NCBI GenBank assembly: GCA_030704615.1
Contig: CM060733.1
Coordinates: 51,212,001-51,276,000, forward strand
Reading direction: 5' to 3'
From: Takakia lepidozioides
Taxonomy: Eukaryota > Streptophyta > Takakiopsida > Takakiales > Takakiaceae
DNA: 64,000 nucleotides
The notes under the pieces were generated by a model. The model was not told where the DNA came from. It searched no databases and saw nothing but the letters and a program-made list of their open reading frames with translations. The number at the start of each line of letters is the position of its first letter. Position 1 is the stretch's first letter. The position numbers and the translations under genes were made by a program. Below, in pieces: positions 25,701-36,479 of the stretch.

Positions 25701-28217
25701 TTCTTTTGCCAACCTGGCCTCTTCCATCTGTTCCACATCATAATAACTATGATCAACACCATCAACTTATCTACATGGTAAGTGACTAATATTCTGCCCG
25801 CGCCAATACTGATTGAAGTAACTTTCATGTACACAGCCAAAAGTCTCAAGGGTTAGATGAACAGACGACAAACCAAGAGTGCTGACTAAAAGGGCCCTTG
25901 ACTGGTATGGAGATACAAACCCGGGAAGCCGCGAGCATCTCATAGGATTGGTCAGGCACTGGAAAGAGGTTCAGTTGCGTGGCGGCTCTCTCAAAGAATT
26001 GAGTCTCTTCCGCTCGCTCCATTGGCTGTTCTGGAAGGAACTGAAATTCACGTAGTGACCTGGGTTCATAGATGTGATGCCCAGTTGGCGGTCCCATAGG
26101 CTTTCGCTTTGTGCCTGCCGAGTTTGGCAAGGGAGGAAGACCTAATGCAGCACCCTGCACACGGAAGAAGCTTCAGTCAACAAAGGTACAAGGACTAAAA
26201 CAAACCAGAAATAATAAAATCTATGAGCATCTACCTACAGCTTGGCAAGTTAAGACTGGTGAGAGTGCTTTGTGCACACATTACAACTACCTTGCACCCA
26301 TCTGTAAACCCCCTCAGAATAGAAGAAGCAAATTGCATGCCCTTCATACCTGAAGAGGGCTTGGCTTATTAGTCTTCATGTCAGGGTAGTCATACACCCT
26401 ATCATCAAGAATGTAGTTTCCAGGCCCAGTGCCCAGTGCTGGCTCTGCTGCTGTAACATCTGCATAGAGACCAGGGAACAACCCCAAATATATCAGCTAA
26501 ACTGCATACAAACTGTTTGCCTGAGAGCATCTAAAACTTAACTTTAATTCAAAACAACCATGATAAAGTAAATAGGCACTAACAAGAGACAAGACTCTAC
26601 AGATGCAGCAAAGGAATCTGGAGTACAAAGCTCAGAGACACACATACCAATCAAGCCAAAGGCACCACGGGGCAGGGGATCAAATTCAATGCCCAAGGGC
26701 GGACCATCCTCTCTCAAAGGTTCCCCCAATTGGGACTCAACTTTTGCAATCGCTAACAGCTCAGCCTCTGCAGCTCTGGCAGCCAGGGCCTGACTCCTCC
26801 GCTTGCCAGGGAACTCTCCATCTTTGGGCCCCCCTTTCTTTGGGCGAGGTTTAGCCTCCTGCCACAAAAACCCACATTAGCTTCCTATACTGCTTCTCCT
26901 CAGGCGCACCAAGCACATGGGGGCATATAAGTGGACATGGTGGATCATGGTGGATCTTGTAAATCTCTCCATATGAACTTGTAAAAGCAAGTCATGGCCA
27001 TCCAGCTGAAGCCCAGGACTTTGCAGTTTAGATATGCAGTGAGGAGATTTCAGAGAGCCGGTACATTGGGATGGTGTGTAATTAGGGTGGTCATATGCAC
27101 CATTTGCTCTAGGCCTCAGTTCAATGTGTTCGATGCCCTCGATTGTTAGGGTTGAGATGACATCTTTCGGATCCCTCCTTCTGCTATTTTGGATTATTGA
27201 TGCTGTAGTCTTGTGGTTTACTTACATGCAATAGATTCCTGTCTTTCAGTGATGTATTCACAGATCACGGCTCTCTTCTGCCCTCTTTACAGATCCTTAC
27301 TTTCTCCCCTTTGTAAAGAAACTTCCACTGTTTTTCAAATCTTTCAGAGAATCAAGCCAAGGTGTGGTTCTTTGGAAAAGCTGAAGGAAGAACATTCAGT
27401 TGGGGCCCTAGCACAGAATTTCCCTTACCTCCTGGGCAAACCTTTCCAGGCCTTGATTTACCAACTCCTCTGTGTAGTGGTTTCCAGTAAGCAGGGTTGC
27501 GTCTCCAGGGTCTGATGCAAGGACTGCTCCAGGATATTGTGACCCGGCATTCTTGTCAGTTTTCGACTTCTTACGGGCCACATTGGCAGCGGGGCTATCA
27601 TCCTCTTTGCCTTTCCTGTCTTTTAGTCGTCGATGGCAGAACCACATCTGAAGCTGCTTGTCAGTTAAACTAAGCTGAGCTGATAACTCGGCCCGTACTG
27701 CCTCCGGGGGATACCGGTCCACTGCAGTACATGAAGAATGGTCAGTCAGAACTCCTCCTTGACTAATGTTCCGCCCTCCTTATGTGGCCATAACAATGAC
27801 ACCAAAGACGCACTTTTCAGACATTCAAATGTGGCCATCAAAGAAGTATGCAGCTTGGAATATGGGAATTAGAGCAGACGGACTTGACCCGATCAATGGA
27901 GACACAACCTGCAATTTTTTTCAACAATGCAGACGGGTCTGCATCTTCAACATGTACTATTTCCCCAACATATGGCTGAGTATTATACTGTTGCTTCCAA
28001 CCACTCCCTTATGGAACTTGCGACCTAAAAGATCTGTTATTGGAATTCACAACAAGAAAATAATACTGAGAGAAGAAGGGGGTGGAGGGGAAACTTGTCT
28101 TGTACAGAAAGTACCTGCATAGACCCTCTCCAGGGTCTCCAGCTGTATTGGAGTCTTCATCCTTCGCTTTAGGTTGTTATCGTCAGCAGGCAACCCGTTG
28201 CTCCCTTCTACATTCAT
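16746..28217 (-). CDS. RLT: RINGLET-type DDT-homeodomain protein (RLT1/RLT2 family)
   Basis: Twenty-two coding exons join in frame to 1778 residues (Arabidopsis RLT1/2 are about 1700). In transcript order: 28217-28115, 27721-27429, 26858-26648, 26459-26350, 26154-25921, 25727-25638, 25294-25130, 24830-24596, 24239-24139, 23796-23710, 23298-23146, 22730-22575, 22411-22199, 21978-21691, 21364-21068, 20845-20714, 20459-19914, 19732-19615, 19307-18862, 18604-18500, 18216-17944, 17726-16746. Domains: homeodomain (about 17-74, with LQMWFCHRRLKDRKGK), charged coiled coil (about 318-450), DDT domain starting near NVGNLAMVWRFLTTFADVVG (about 505-570), HARE-HTH (TPGTVKYAAFHVL, 647-717), WHIM-like segments, a zinc-ribbon-like CDVC/CYCC motif, then an RG-rich and strongly acidic tail. 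RLT proteins partner ISWI remodelers (CHR11/CHR17) in the nucleus. The start is the first ATG after an in-frame stop. The exon pair 19732-19615/19307-18862 is the least certain junction. Confidence 0.93.
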
Positions 28218-29039
28218 TCCTACTCCAGACTCGGAACAGGCTGCCACGACAATCGCATATGAGCAAGGCCAGATCTTTCAACACGGTCTTGCCAGACTTT
28301 TACAGCTTTGACAACGTCTGACTTAGCATGTGTCCATCTTTCCACAGCCCTTCCACTGCTTCTAACTTAAAAGACAGAAGCCTCTGGTCCCAATTAGGTC
28401 ACAATTTGCAACGACGACTACCTCCTCAATGTGAAAAAAGTTCAAAGGGTTTAGCCTCAACACGAATCCTTACTGAAAAAGGTGAAATAGATCCATGAGA
28501 CAGGTCAACTTACTCGTAAATTCCTCGCATCATAACTATATCCACACTCCTCCCGCAGTATACTCTGTGGCTCTCATCCACTTTTCTGTCACACTCGCCA
28601 ACCGATTGACAATACAAGCCGAGGCATCTCATAGATGCATTGCTTCATTCCCGCACCAGGTCTACTTCCGACAGAGACCTCATGCATCCATAGTTTCTGG
28701 AAATTTCCAGTGCTCAACAACGCTGATTAGGTCTTCTCCAGGCTCATCACTCCAACCCCCTGCCAACATGGATCCTGCCTAAAGCATTGTACACCCTTCC
28801 CAATCCTGCAGACTCGATGATCATTCATAGGTATTGACCCCCCGATCCTTTTGTGCAGAGGATCACGATCACCGTTGAAGAGGGGCAAGCCAAGGGAACG
28901 TGGATTGAGGCAAACCTCGAAATAACCCCAGGTCGGCCTCAGTGATGGCCCAGCGCCCCGGATTGCTGCTGCCATAAAAGTGATTTCACAAGGATTTGTG
29001 CACGCCTCCACCTCTGCAATTTTCGCACTACACATTCCT
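28218..29039 (-). promoter_or_regulatory. Upstream/leader region of the RLT gene
   Basis: No convincing coding sequence lies upstream of the RLT start codon. In-frame reading meets a stop (TGA) about 60 bases upstream of the chosen ATG. GC content is moderate up to about 29035 and then falls sharply into T-rich DNA, so the leader and promoter probably lie within this interval. No specific element is claimed. Confidence 0.35.
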
Positions 29040-30960
29040 CACAAATTTTCGTCTTCAAATCTTTGTTTCTTCGTCGTCTTCCAGGTTTTTTTATTTGAAT
29101 ACCAATTATCTTTCTCATTCTTCCACCTTCTTATTCATATTTTCATTTTCTTTCACCTTTTGTTTTTTTCAGTGAGCCTGAGCGACGTTTTTATTTTCTT
29201 TTAAATTTTATTGTTATTATTATTTTAAACATGATCGCCGGGATGGGACAGAGCGGGACCTGAGTCCCGGGTCACTTTATTTTGGATTATTAATAGGGAA
29301 AACTAAGAACCCTCTGGTAAACTTACCATTACTAGGCGCGCACAGCCTAAACTTTCAATTAGATTCTACTGCTAGCTCATTGTTAATTGAATATATATAT
29401 TATTTATTTATTTATTTTTATTTTTGGAAGGGGACTGAAGCCCTGCTCGAACTTTATTTATAATTATGAATAATTGATGTTGAGTTAGAGCTTTCATTGG
29501 GGGTGCATAATAAAAACATAAGCCAAAACAATTAGTGTAAGGAAATTAAATTTTGTCTTCGGGCTGGGGATCTGCCCCTGTAATGCCTCCATGGCTCAGA
29601 AAGTGGTTGATTTTTTCCCTCTCATGGCCCAGTTGCTGGGGCTGGTGTTTCCTTGGAAACAAAATATAAAACAAAACAAAATAAAGTGGGTTGCATACTT
29701 TTACTGTTGAATAATTCTCTTTTTTTGACTAAAGGGGATGAAGCCCCGTTATTTTATTGAATAGGGGAAAAAATAAACCACAGAGGGCCATAAAGCAAAC
29801 ACACCATGTGGTGTGGGACGAACCCAGATCCTCATTGTTTTTCATTTTATAGAATTTATACATATCATCATAACACTTAGAATTTCTGACAAATGAACGT
29901 ATATGGAAAATCTATTGATAATTTGGTTTTTTCTTCTTTATTGGAAAGGGACAGTCCACAAATTGCTAATTGATATATTGAGAGAAAGTTGGTTTTCTCT
30001 CCCGGACATGGCCCCTAAATTTCGTGTTTGAGTTATTGGAGGCAAGGAAAAATATTTTTCAAAAAATCCCTAAAACATAAACATCAAGTATTTTCTTAGA
30101 CACGATGTGAAAGACATGAAGTTCTGTCCACTTTTCTTACCAAAAAAGGAAAAAAAAGAAAAGAAAAAAGGAAACACATGAAGCCTGTTGTTGGAAGCCT
30201 GATTAACTCAACTTTTTGACGGAGTAAGTTTGGTTCTATCTCATCTAGCATGCATGGAAAAAAGTATGTCATCGAGGCTTATTCAATTTATACTGGATAT
30301 ATTTTGACAATCCATGTTTTAATGGATGAACTTCTGACAAGGTTGGAGTCTTGTGAGTAGTAAATTCATCAAATCTTCCATGCCGCTTGTAGATACTAGA
30401 GGGTTTTATTTTGCATCAGGTATCAATAGAGGATTTTCATTGAAACTTCTTGTTGTCGACACCAACTTATACTACTAATGAGTTTTGATATTGAAGTTTT
30501 TTTTTTTCTAAAAGAAAGAAAAGACTGGTTTCAGTCGGCTTCACTACTAAAAGCCACACCAAAAAAAAAGAAAATAAAAAGAAAATAAAAAAGAAAGCCA
30601 CACTGTCTTTCAACTACCTCTACTACCTCCTTTTAGGGGTGGACGGATTTTGGTGTATATGAGTACGTCTTACTTTACGTTCATTGGTAATGATAGTTAA
30701 TGGGTTATCAGATGGTAATGAGGTGAAGTGCATCATTATGTAACACAAAATTATACAAAGTGACATGTGAGGTGAATATTATCGAATCGAAAATATCAAC
30801 AAATTCCTATGGTGATGATTATTAGAGGTTCGACATTGCCGCTTGATTATTGTCCGAGGGCAAAGATTAATAAAAATTGGGAAAAGGACAAGCCCACAAA
30901 TTGCAAATTGATGTATGAAAGTAAGAGTTGTTTTGTTTCCCTTAGAAACAACTAGGGTAG
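29040..30960. repeat. AT-rich tract with several copies of a T-run/GGGG-GAAGCC repeat family
   Basis: No gene. Short related modules recur: a T-run, then AAAGGGGATGAAGCCCC or a variant, then TTATTTTATTGA and GGGGAAAAAATAAACC. Clear examples are at about 29260-29310, 29415-29480 and 29720-29785. Looser ones at 29930-30000 and 30880-30950 share TCCACAAATTGCTAATTGAT-type text with each other. Related modules lie at 7880-7960, 33505-33570 and 35890-35940. Confidence 0.5.
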
Positions 30961-30964
30961 TCTG

Positions 30965-31335
30965 TGCCGTTGGCCCAAGTGCAATCTCCTATGTATCCAA
31001 GTACGTCTCCCATGTCCAGGCCCAAGTGCGACCTCTAGGGTAGCCTCTGTTGTTGGCCCATGTGTGAAAAATTGAAATCTAAGACCAAGTGCAATTTCCT
31101 ATGTATCCATGTGTGTCTCCTATGCCGAGGCCCATCTAAACCCAAGTGCAATCTTCTATGTATCCAAAGTGCATCTCCCATATAAAGGCCCAATTGTCCA
31201 CTGTCATCTAAGCCCAAGTGCGATATCATGTATCCAAGGGCGTCTTCCATGTGCATCTCCTATGTCGAGGCCCATCTAAGCCCAGTGTGCAATCTCCTAT
31301 GTAGCCAAGTACGTCTCCTATGTCAAGGCCCCATT
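30965..31335. repeat. Degenerate minisatellite, unit about 55-65 bp
   Basis: Roughly five to six imperfect copies of a unit built from CCCAAGTGCAATCTCC, TATGTATCCAAGT, ACGTCTCCTATGTC and GAGGCCCATCTAAG are arranged head to tail. A weaker echo continues to about 31450. The open frames across it are by-products of the repeat. Confidence 0.75.
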
Positions 31336-32735
31336 TTTTTTTTTCATGAATTTATTGAGTAGTAATATCCAATCATTATTGATATGTCTCATGTCTCTAG
31401 GGTAGCATGTGCCATTGGCCCAAGTGTCCAATGTCATCCAAGTCCAAATGCATTTTTTTTCCACATAGCCTACGACCAGATTTGAACCTGAGACCTTTCC
31501 CATAATATCTCTGCTCTCGAGGCTCCAACCATATTCCAGGAATGCCCACTTTGCAATTTTCAACGACCCAAAGTACTTGAAATTCCACATCTCCCACACC
31601 GCAGGTCCAAAAATCGTGAGACCAAGCCCGTGCACCCCCCCCCTCGTCAAGGGGTGCACCCCCCGCCTCGTCAAGGGCTTTCCAACTGGACCAAGCACTC
31701 ATGGTGGGGCCCGCAGTTAGGGACATCTCAAATCTACAAAACAAAACAAAACAAACGTCTCGCTTCATATATTGATGTTGTTGGTGGGTGCAAAGACATC
31801 TTTTAGATCAAAGAGGGAACTAAATATAGAAATACGGAGCACGCAGTTTACAATGCTCTTAAGCATTTTTAGGGACAGTTTGTTAGCATTTTCTCTGTCC
31901 TTAGCCACATGTGCAAAGAAGAGAATCTTATATAGAAGGCATTTCCTGCTTCGAAGAGGTCAAATGGGCCGGGAAAGTTCATCCATTTGATCATTTGCCC
32001 TCTTCTACAATGAAACACTTTAAGAGATTTTTCACCCCTCATCTCATTTTAGGCTTTTGGTTAATTTTTTTCCCTTACAAACACTCTTTCTGTGGACGTT
32101 GTAAGCTATCGTTTCTTCACATTGGATTATTTGTTTACTCAGGATGAATGTGGGTACAAATGATAATGAGGACTTTCAGATGAAGAAGATCATCCGTATG
32201 CTCGTCTCGTAGAGATGAAAGGTCACAAAAGAAGAGAATGCAACTTTTGAAAAGACACACACTCTTTGATAAAGAAGGTGGGCCAAAAAGAGCCGGGAGG
32301 CAAGATGAAGCTACTCCGGCCACTTCCGCCCAATGCAAAATGGACATAGCTACACCTTGTGTCATTTGGAATGCAATAGAAACTCGTTGATGTATAAGAA
32401 TAGAAGCAAATTTGGGATTGCTGATGCTAGGATGAGCACATGTGCGAAAGAAGTCATTGAACTCGACCACTAGTAGTAATCTTGTTCATTGCTCTAAGCA
32501 GCTACGAGAATAGATGCTCCTTGCGACAATGCTAAGTAGTATGCTTAATAGATCACTAAGTTTCTCTTTTAATGAGGATTACATATATGAGTTTTGTTCT
32601 ACTACTCCACCAAAAGATTTCAACTCACAATTATAGACACAATTTCTACTTCGAACAGAAATAATAATTCAAATACTTTAATGATATTGCAATTGTTGTC
32701 TTAAATCTAGCATTTGATTGGTGGTAGTTGTAGCA
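31336..32735. other. Gene-free stretch with a small C-rich duplication
   Basis: No gene is supported. At about 31632-31677 a segment containing GTGCACCCCCC and CTCGTCAAGGG is duplicated in tandem. A T-run at 31331-31342 and an AAAAC-repeat run near 31738-31756 are other simple sequences. The right end is the promoter side of the Dpy-30-motif gene. Confidence 0.5.
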
Positions 32736-33335
32736 ATGGCTGAAGTAGTAGCAACACCTCCACCTGCACCCGTTGGTGGAGCTCCAAAAGCAGAGGGTGC
32801 ACCACCTTCTGGGATTCTTGGAGGGGAAGAGCTAGCGAAGCTCGTGAAACTGAGGGAGAGTGAGGAAGCAAAGCTAAGAGAAGGTGTGGACAAGTTGGTG
32901 CAAGAAGCCAAACCTTTGCTTCCAGTGCGAGAGTACTTGGATAGAAAGATTACTCAACTGGTGCTTTCAGGCTTGCAACTGATTGTCATTGAAAGGCCTG
33001 AAAGACCTGTCGATTATCTAGCTAAATACTTGATGGCACATAACGCTTATCAAGAGCCAAAGCGGCTGAAATTGACAACGTGTCCAATTCACATGGTGAA
33101 TTACAATGGTGAATCATATGATGGTGGCTTAAAGTCACCGTGGTATAGCCTTATGTGGAATATTGATTTATCATTCACTTTGAAGCAATCTAACAAAGGT
33201 AAGGTTGATGGTGAGAAGGTTGATGGTGGTGGCAATGAGCAAGTTGATGATGATGGTGGTGACGAGCTTATCAGTGTCACAATTCAAGGTGATGGCCCAA
33301 TGCCACGCATGGCTGGTGGGGACAAGACAGCATAG
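32736..33335 (+). CDS. Dpy-30-motif protein with long C-terminal extension, intronless
   Basis: A 199-residue open frame. After a Pro/Ala-rich start and a charged helix (about 30-60) comes a good Dpy-30 motif at residues 61-103, with PVREYLDRKITQLVLSGLQ, ERPERPVDYLAKYL and a closing MAHN. This is the two-helix dimerization fold that docks on Ash2L/SET1 COMPASS complexes and also occurs in axonemal proteins (RSP2, RIIa-like, DYDC). Canonical Dpy-30 is about 100 residues and ends at the motif. Here some 95 residues follow, ending in an Asp/Gly-rich tract (EQVDDDGGDELIS). The start is the first ATG of the frame; the six codons upstream begin at TTG. No introns are seen and the surroundings are AT-rich repeats. 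Either a COMPASS-type or a flagellar role is possible; the sequence does not decide. Confidence 0.8.
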   Translation: MAEVVATPPPAPVGGAPKAEGAPPSGILGGEELAKLVKLRESEEAKLREGVDKLVQEAKPLLPVREYLDRKITQLVLSGLQLIVIERPERPVDYLAKYLMAHNAYQEPKRLKLTTCPIHMVNYNGESYDGGLKSPWYSLMWNIDLSFTLKQSNKGKVDGEKVDGGGNEQVDDDGGDELISVTIQGDGPMPRMAGGDKTA

Positions 33336-33504
33336 GTGATATATTGCGAGAGGGTGGAAATGGTAACCCAAACAAATGAGGAAGTGTTAAATTTGTATAA
33401 AGATGAAATTGGGTAGTAAACTTGGGCAACGCCATTGCATCATAACATAGCTGTGGTTGAGACCCCATATTATCTAGAGTGCCAAAGCCGGAGATGTTTC
33501 ATTT

Positions 33505-33570
33505 TTTATTTTTTAAACAGGGGAGGAAGCCTGAGAATATATTAAGGAGGCATCGGAAAAATATCCATGC
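33505..33570. repeat. T-run/GGGG-GAAGCC family repeat
   Basis: A T-rich run is followed by AAACAGGGGAGGAAGCCTGAG and ATATTAAGGAGGC, matching the modules at 29415 and 29720. Confidence 0.4.
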
Positions 33571-34607
33571 GAGGCCGAGAGGTTGATATTGACCTCGAGA
33601 GATATAAAGTGCAAAATATAAGTTACACTGCTCACAACTTTTGGTAGAATTATATCCCACGACATGAATCATCGTGGATTTTCTTGTTACCAGAGTACTT
33701 TAAAGCGTGGTGTTTGAATGTTGGTCTTCAAATCATGTATGAGACTTCTTAATTGAATTGTCAATTACAAATATAATACACTGAAAATAATGTTGATATT
33801 TAAAAAGTTAACACACATTTCTATAATAATTAATATATGATTTTCTTAGATTAGAAACTATGAGTAAATCCTACAGACAAATCGAGAAAAAAACCTGAAA
33901 AATAAAAACCTGATTGTGGATTTTGCGTGATTTGAGATTTACCAAGTTAGATATCGGATGCTGGCAGGCCTGTGACAGTTCCGACAGTTGCTGGAATCTT
34001 AGCATTCACCAATTTCTTGAGTCCAATTCTGTTTAGGCTTGCTGTTGTTTTTTTTTCGCCACACCTCTGTCACGCAAATTGCACAACAAGAAAAAGCTTG
34101 AAATTGCATCATACTACTACTTACCCTCGTGGATTGATTGGTGGAATGGAAACAAATGATACAGTACTCATAGCAGCTTTTTGCAGGCAAAGTAAAAGGG
34201 CCTCTGGTATGTTGCCCCAAAACATTAATTAAAGATGTGCTCCTGAACTACATACATATATCACAGCAAGCTGTGCCCCCCCCTTTTTTTTTTTTTTTTT
34301 TTTTGGTCTCACCAAAACTTGTCCACCCCCATCACCAAATTGCATCCCCTGTGGTTTTCTCTACACCACTTGGACCGCTCATGAAATAACATTCTCCATT
34401 TTATCTAAATTTGACATTAGCTAGGTGCTCAATGACTCAAAAAAATAAAATAAAAAAATAAAATAAATATCAACCTTAGTTAGATCAATTGAGACAGAAC
34501 GAACGAGGACTGTTTTATCTCAGCCAATGGTGTAAATGTAATTCCTTATGGTAATTATATATTCCATCTTTTGCCATTGAAAGACAATTGAATGAAAGGA
34601 TCCTAGT
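33571..34607. other. AT-rich gene-free stretch
   Basis: No coding or RNA gene is recognised. It contains a C-run/T-run at about 34277-34305 and an A-rich low-complexity run at about 34438-34465. Confidence 0.5.
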
Positions 34608-35045
34608 TTTGTAGCTCAGCTGGATGGAGCAGTGCCACCCAAGTGATTCTGGTTGTCGCCTTTCCCTCCTTGGGCAGTGTTCCATGAGCCTTGTGGTCAG
34701 CGTCTCATAATAACTTAAAGAGCTTTGTTCTCAGGTGTTTGAAAGCATCGACTGACTCCAAAACTAGCGAAGAAGTGGAGGTGGTTTTGGAGTCAGTCAA
34801 TGCGTTCGAGACACCTGAGAACGAAGCTCTAAGTTACATTCCTTTGTTCCTGAGGAAGTTTCCCTGTAAGCTTTCTGCTTGTTTTGTGCTCATGGTCAGG
34901 GGGTAGTTTCCCCCCAGTAAGCCTCCACGGCCTGCCTGGTGGTTATTTTTCCCACCAACTTCCTATGTACTACTTGGACACCTTTTTGTCCACCTGCTAT
35001 AAAGTTAATCGAGGCCACCGTCCCTCCTTCTTTAAGAAAAAAAGA
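34608..35045 (+). mobile_element. tRNA-derived SINE, second copy, interrupted by a hairpin
   Basis: The head (GTAGCTCAGCTGGATGGAGC, then GTGCCACCCAAGTGATTCTGGTT) and body (CCCTCCTTGGGCAGTG) match the SINE at 13793. The 3' part (TGGACACCTTTTTGTCCACC, then GAGGCCACCGTCCCTCCTTC) ends in an A-rich tail at about 35035-35048. Between head and tail lies the inverted repeat at 34711-34836. A short tail-like echo (GGGCCTCCGTCCCCTTTCC then A-run) sits at about 36498-36530. Confidence 0.6.
34711..34836. ncRNA. Long near-perfect hairpin, microRNA-precursor-like
   Basis: Two arms of about 55 nt (34711-34765 and 34782-34836) pair around a 16-nt loop. By hand alignment only one 2-nt bulge, one 1-nt bulge and a handful of substitutions are present, several of which remain G-U pairs. 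Long uninterrupted blocks include GTTCTCAGGTGT and GACTGACTCCAAAAC. I do not recognise a known plant miRNA family in either arm. The small open frame that spans it is an accident of the palindrome. A young MIR locus, an siRNA-producing inverted duplication, or a foldback transposon are the alternatives. Confidence 0.5.
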
Positions 35046-35389
35046 AACTAGGCCCTCCGGGGCCTACTAGACACATTGAATGAATTGTGGAGAAATTAAT
35101 GTTGGAGTATTTATTATTGGTGGCTGATACAATTAAATACATCTAACTATCAATGTCCACATTCACTATACCTTCAATTTTATACTTTTATGTATCAATT
35201 TTTATTTTCCTATTTATTGCCTGTAAAAGCGCAAACAATTGTCAAGTAAAATTCCCTTTTAGATGTGCTCCAAATAAGTGCGCAATGTTTTTAATGTTAC
35301 ACCCATTACTCTTTATTCATCCAACTGACAGTTTCTTTCATCCTTCTGACACATTATCCGTGCTGTCGAGAACGTTAACTAACGGCTGA

Positions 35390-35785
35390 TAGACTACCGG
35401 CTCGCGGTAAGTAACGGCAACGAGACGCAACAGCCAAAAAATTAACTCCGAACGACTGCCCTAAGAACCACGAGGTGACCGCCGACTCCGGTTCTGAACT
35501 GGCTCCGTCCGAAGACGACCGGCCATTGGCGGTGCCAACGGGCCGGGCCGGGCCGGGCCACCACTGACCGCATGTCAGGCGCCGCAGCCTTCCTCGCCTA
35601 ATAATCCCCTCTTTCCATCACCGGTGTTTTCCGGTTGCCTCCTGCAGGAACTATCCAGTGACCGGCACGCCCGCCGGTCGCGGAGTGATGATCACAGTTC
35701 GATATGTTGGCCTGCGGTAATTATGTTTCACTGTGTCTAGGATTCCGCGTGCCAGCTGACCCCTGGTTAGTCAGTGGTTAGTTAG
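35390..35785. other. GC- and CpG-rich island in AT-rich DNA
   Basis: Base composition switches abruptly from AT-rich to GC-rich with many CG dinucleotides, including a run of GGGCC repeats (about 35541-35558) and inverted CCGG-rich words. It ends in tandem GGTTAGT/TAGTGGT words (about 35763-35800). No sensible open frame crosses it. It could be a promoter of an unseen transcript or inserted DNA. Confidence 0.45.
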
Positions 35786-36299
35786 TGGTCAGTTACTAAA
35801 TTAGAATATATTGCACTTCATTTTAAATGCCACATATATATTTTTAATTATATATATAATGGGGAAGTAAAAAATGAAAAAAAATAAGTACCAGGATTTT
35901 TTTATTTTTTTGGAATTATTGGTGGGAAAATATTTATAACCCGAAAGTTCCACAAGCCCGCGAATCAAAAGCCACAAAAGCAAGTGTAAAATTTGGTCAC
36001 TTCACAGTCCGGTTTTCCAAGACCGGTAGTGATATATTCTATTCTTTAATCTATTTGTGCGAAATATCACAAGGAATGATGTTTGGTTGAGGAATGAACG
36101 GCATTCATTACTGTATCTGAGTGACAGATTGGCACTGTAATTCAAAATCTGTCCAGTCAACAAATTCGGATTGGGGTGTTCATTGTTCATCTCCCAACAT
36201 TCCATGCGCAATGTTAGCGGAATTCCGAATTGTAGTCGCAATGATGTGGTGCGCGAAGGGTATTAGTAAATCGCAAGTAGCGGTAACGAAACTAGTTCA

Positions 36300-36415
36300 C
36301 CCGTCCGTCTATGTGGTGCGGCCGAACAATATTCAATTTAGTCCATTTAGTTTACCTGCCCGTGTTTGTGACGTGCGGCCAAACAATGTTCAATTTAGTC
36401 CATTTAGTTCAAGTT
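36300..36415. repeat. Two-copy tandem repeat
   Basis: A unit of about 60 bp containing GTGCGGCCGAACAAT and ATTCAATTTAGTCCATTTAG is present twice head to tail with few differences. Confidence 0.75.
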
Positions 36416-36479
36416 AGGGTGTCACCCCATCTCCCTGATGTACCCCTCATGGACCTCACATGGTTAATTTTTCCATGTT

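Noticed and set aside
34691..34906. 71-codon frame across the hairpin
   Set aside because: It is produced by the palindrome; the two arms encode unrelated text and there is no homologue.
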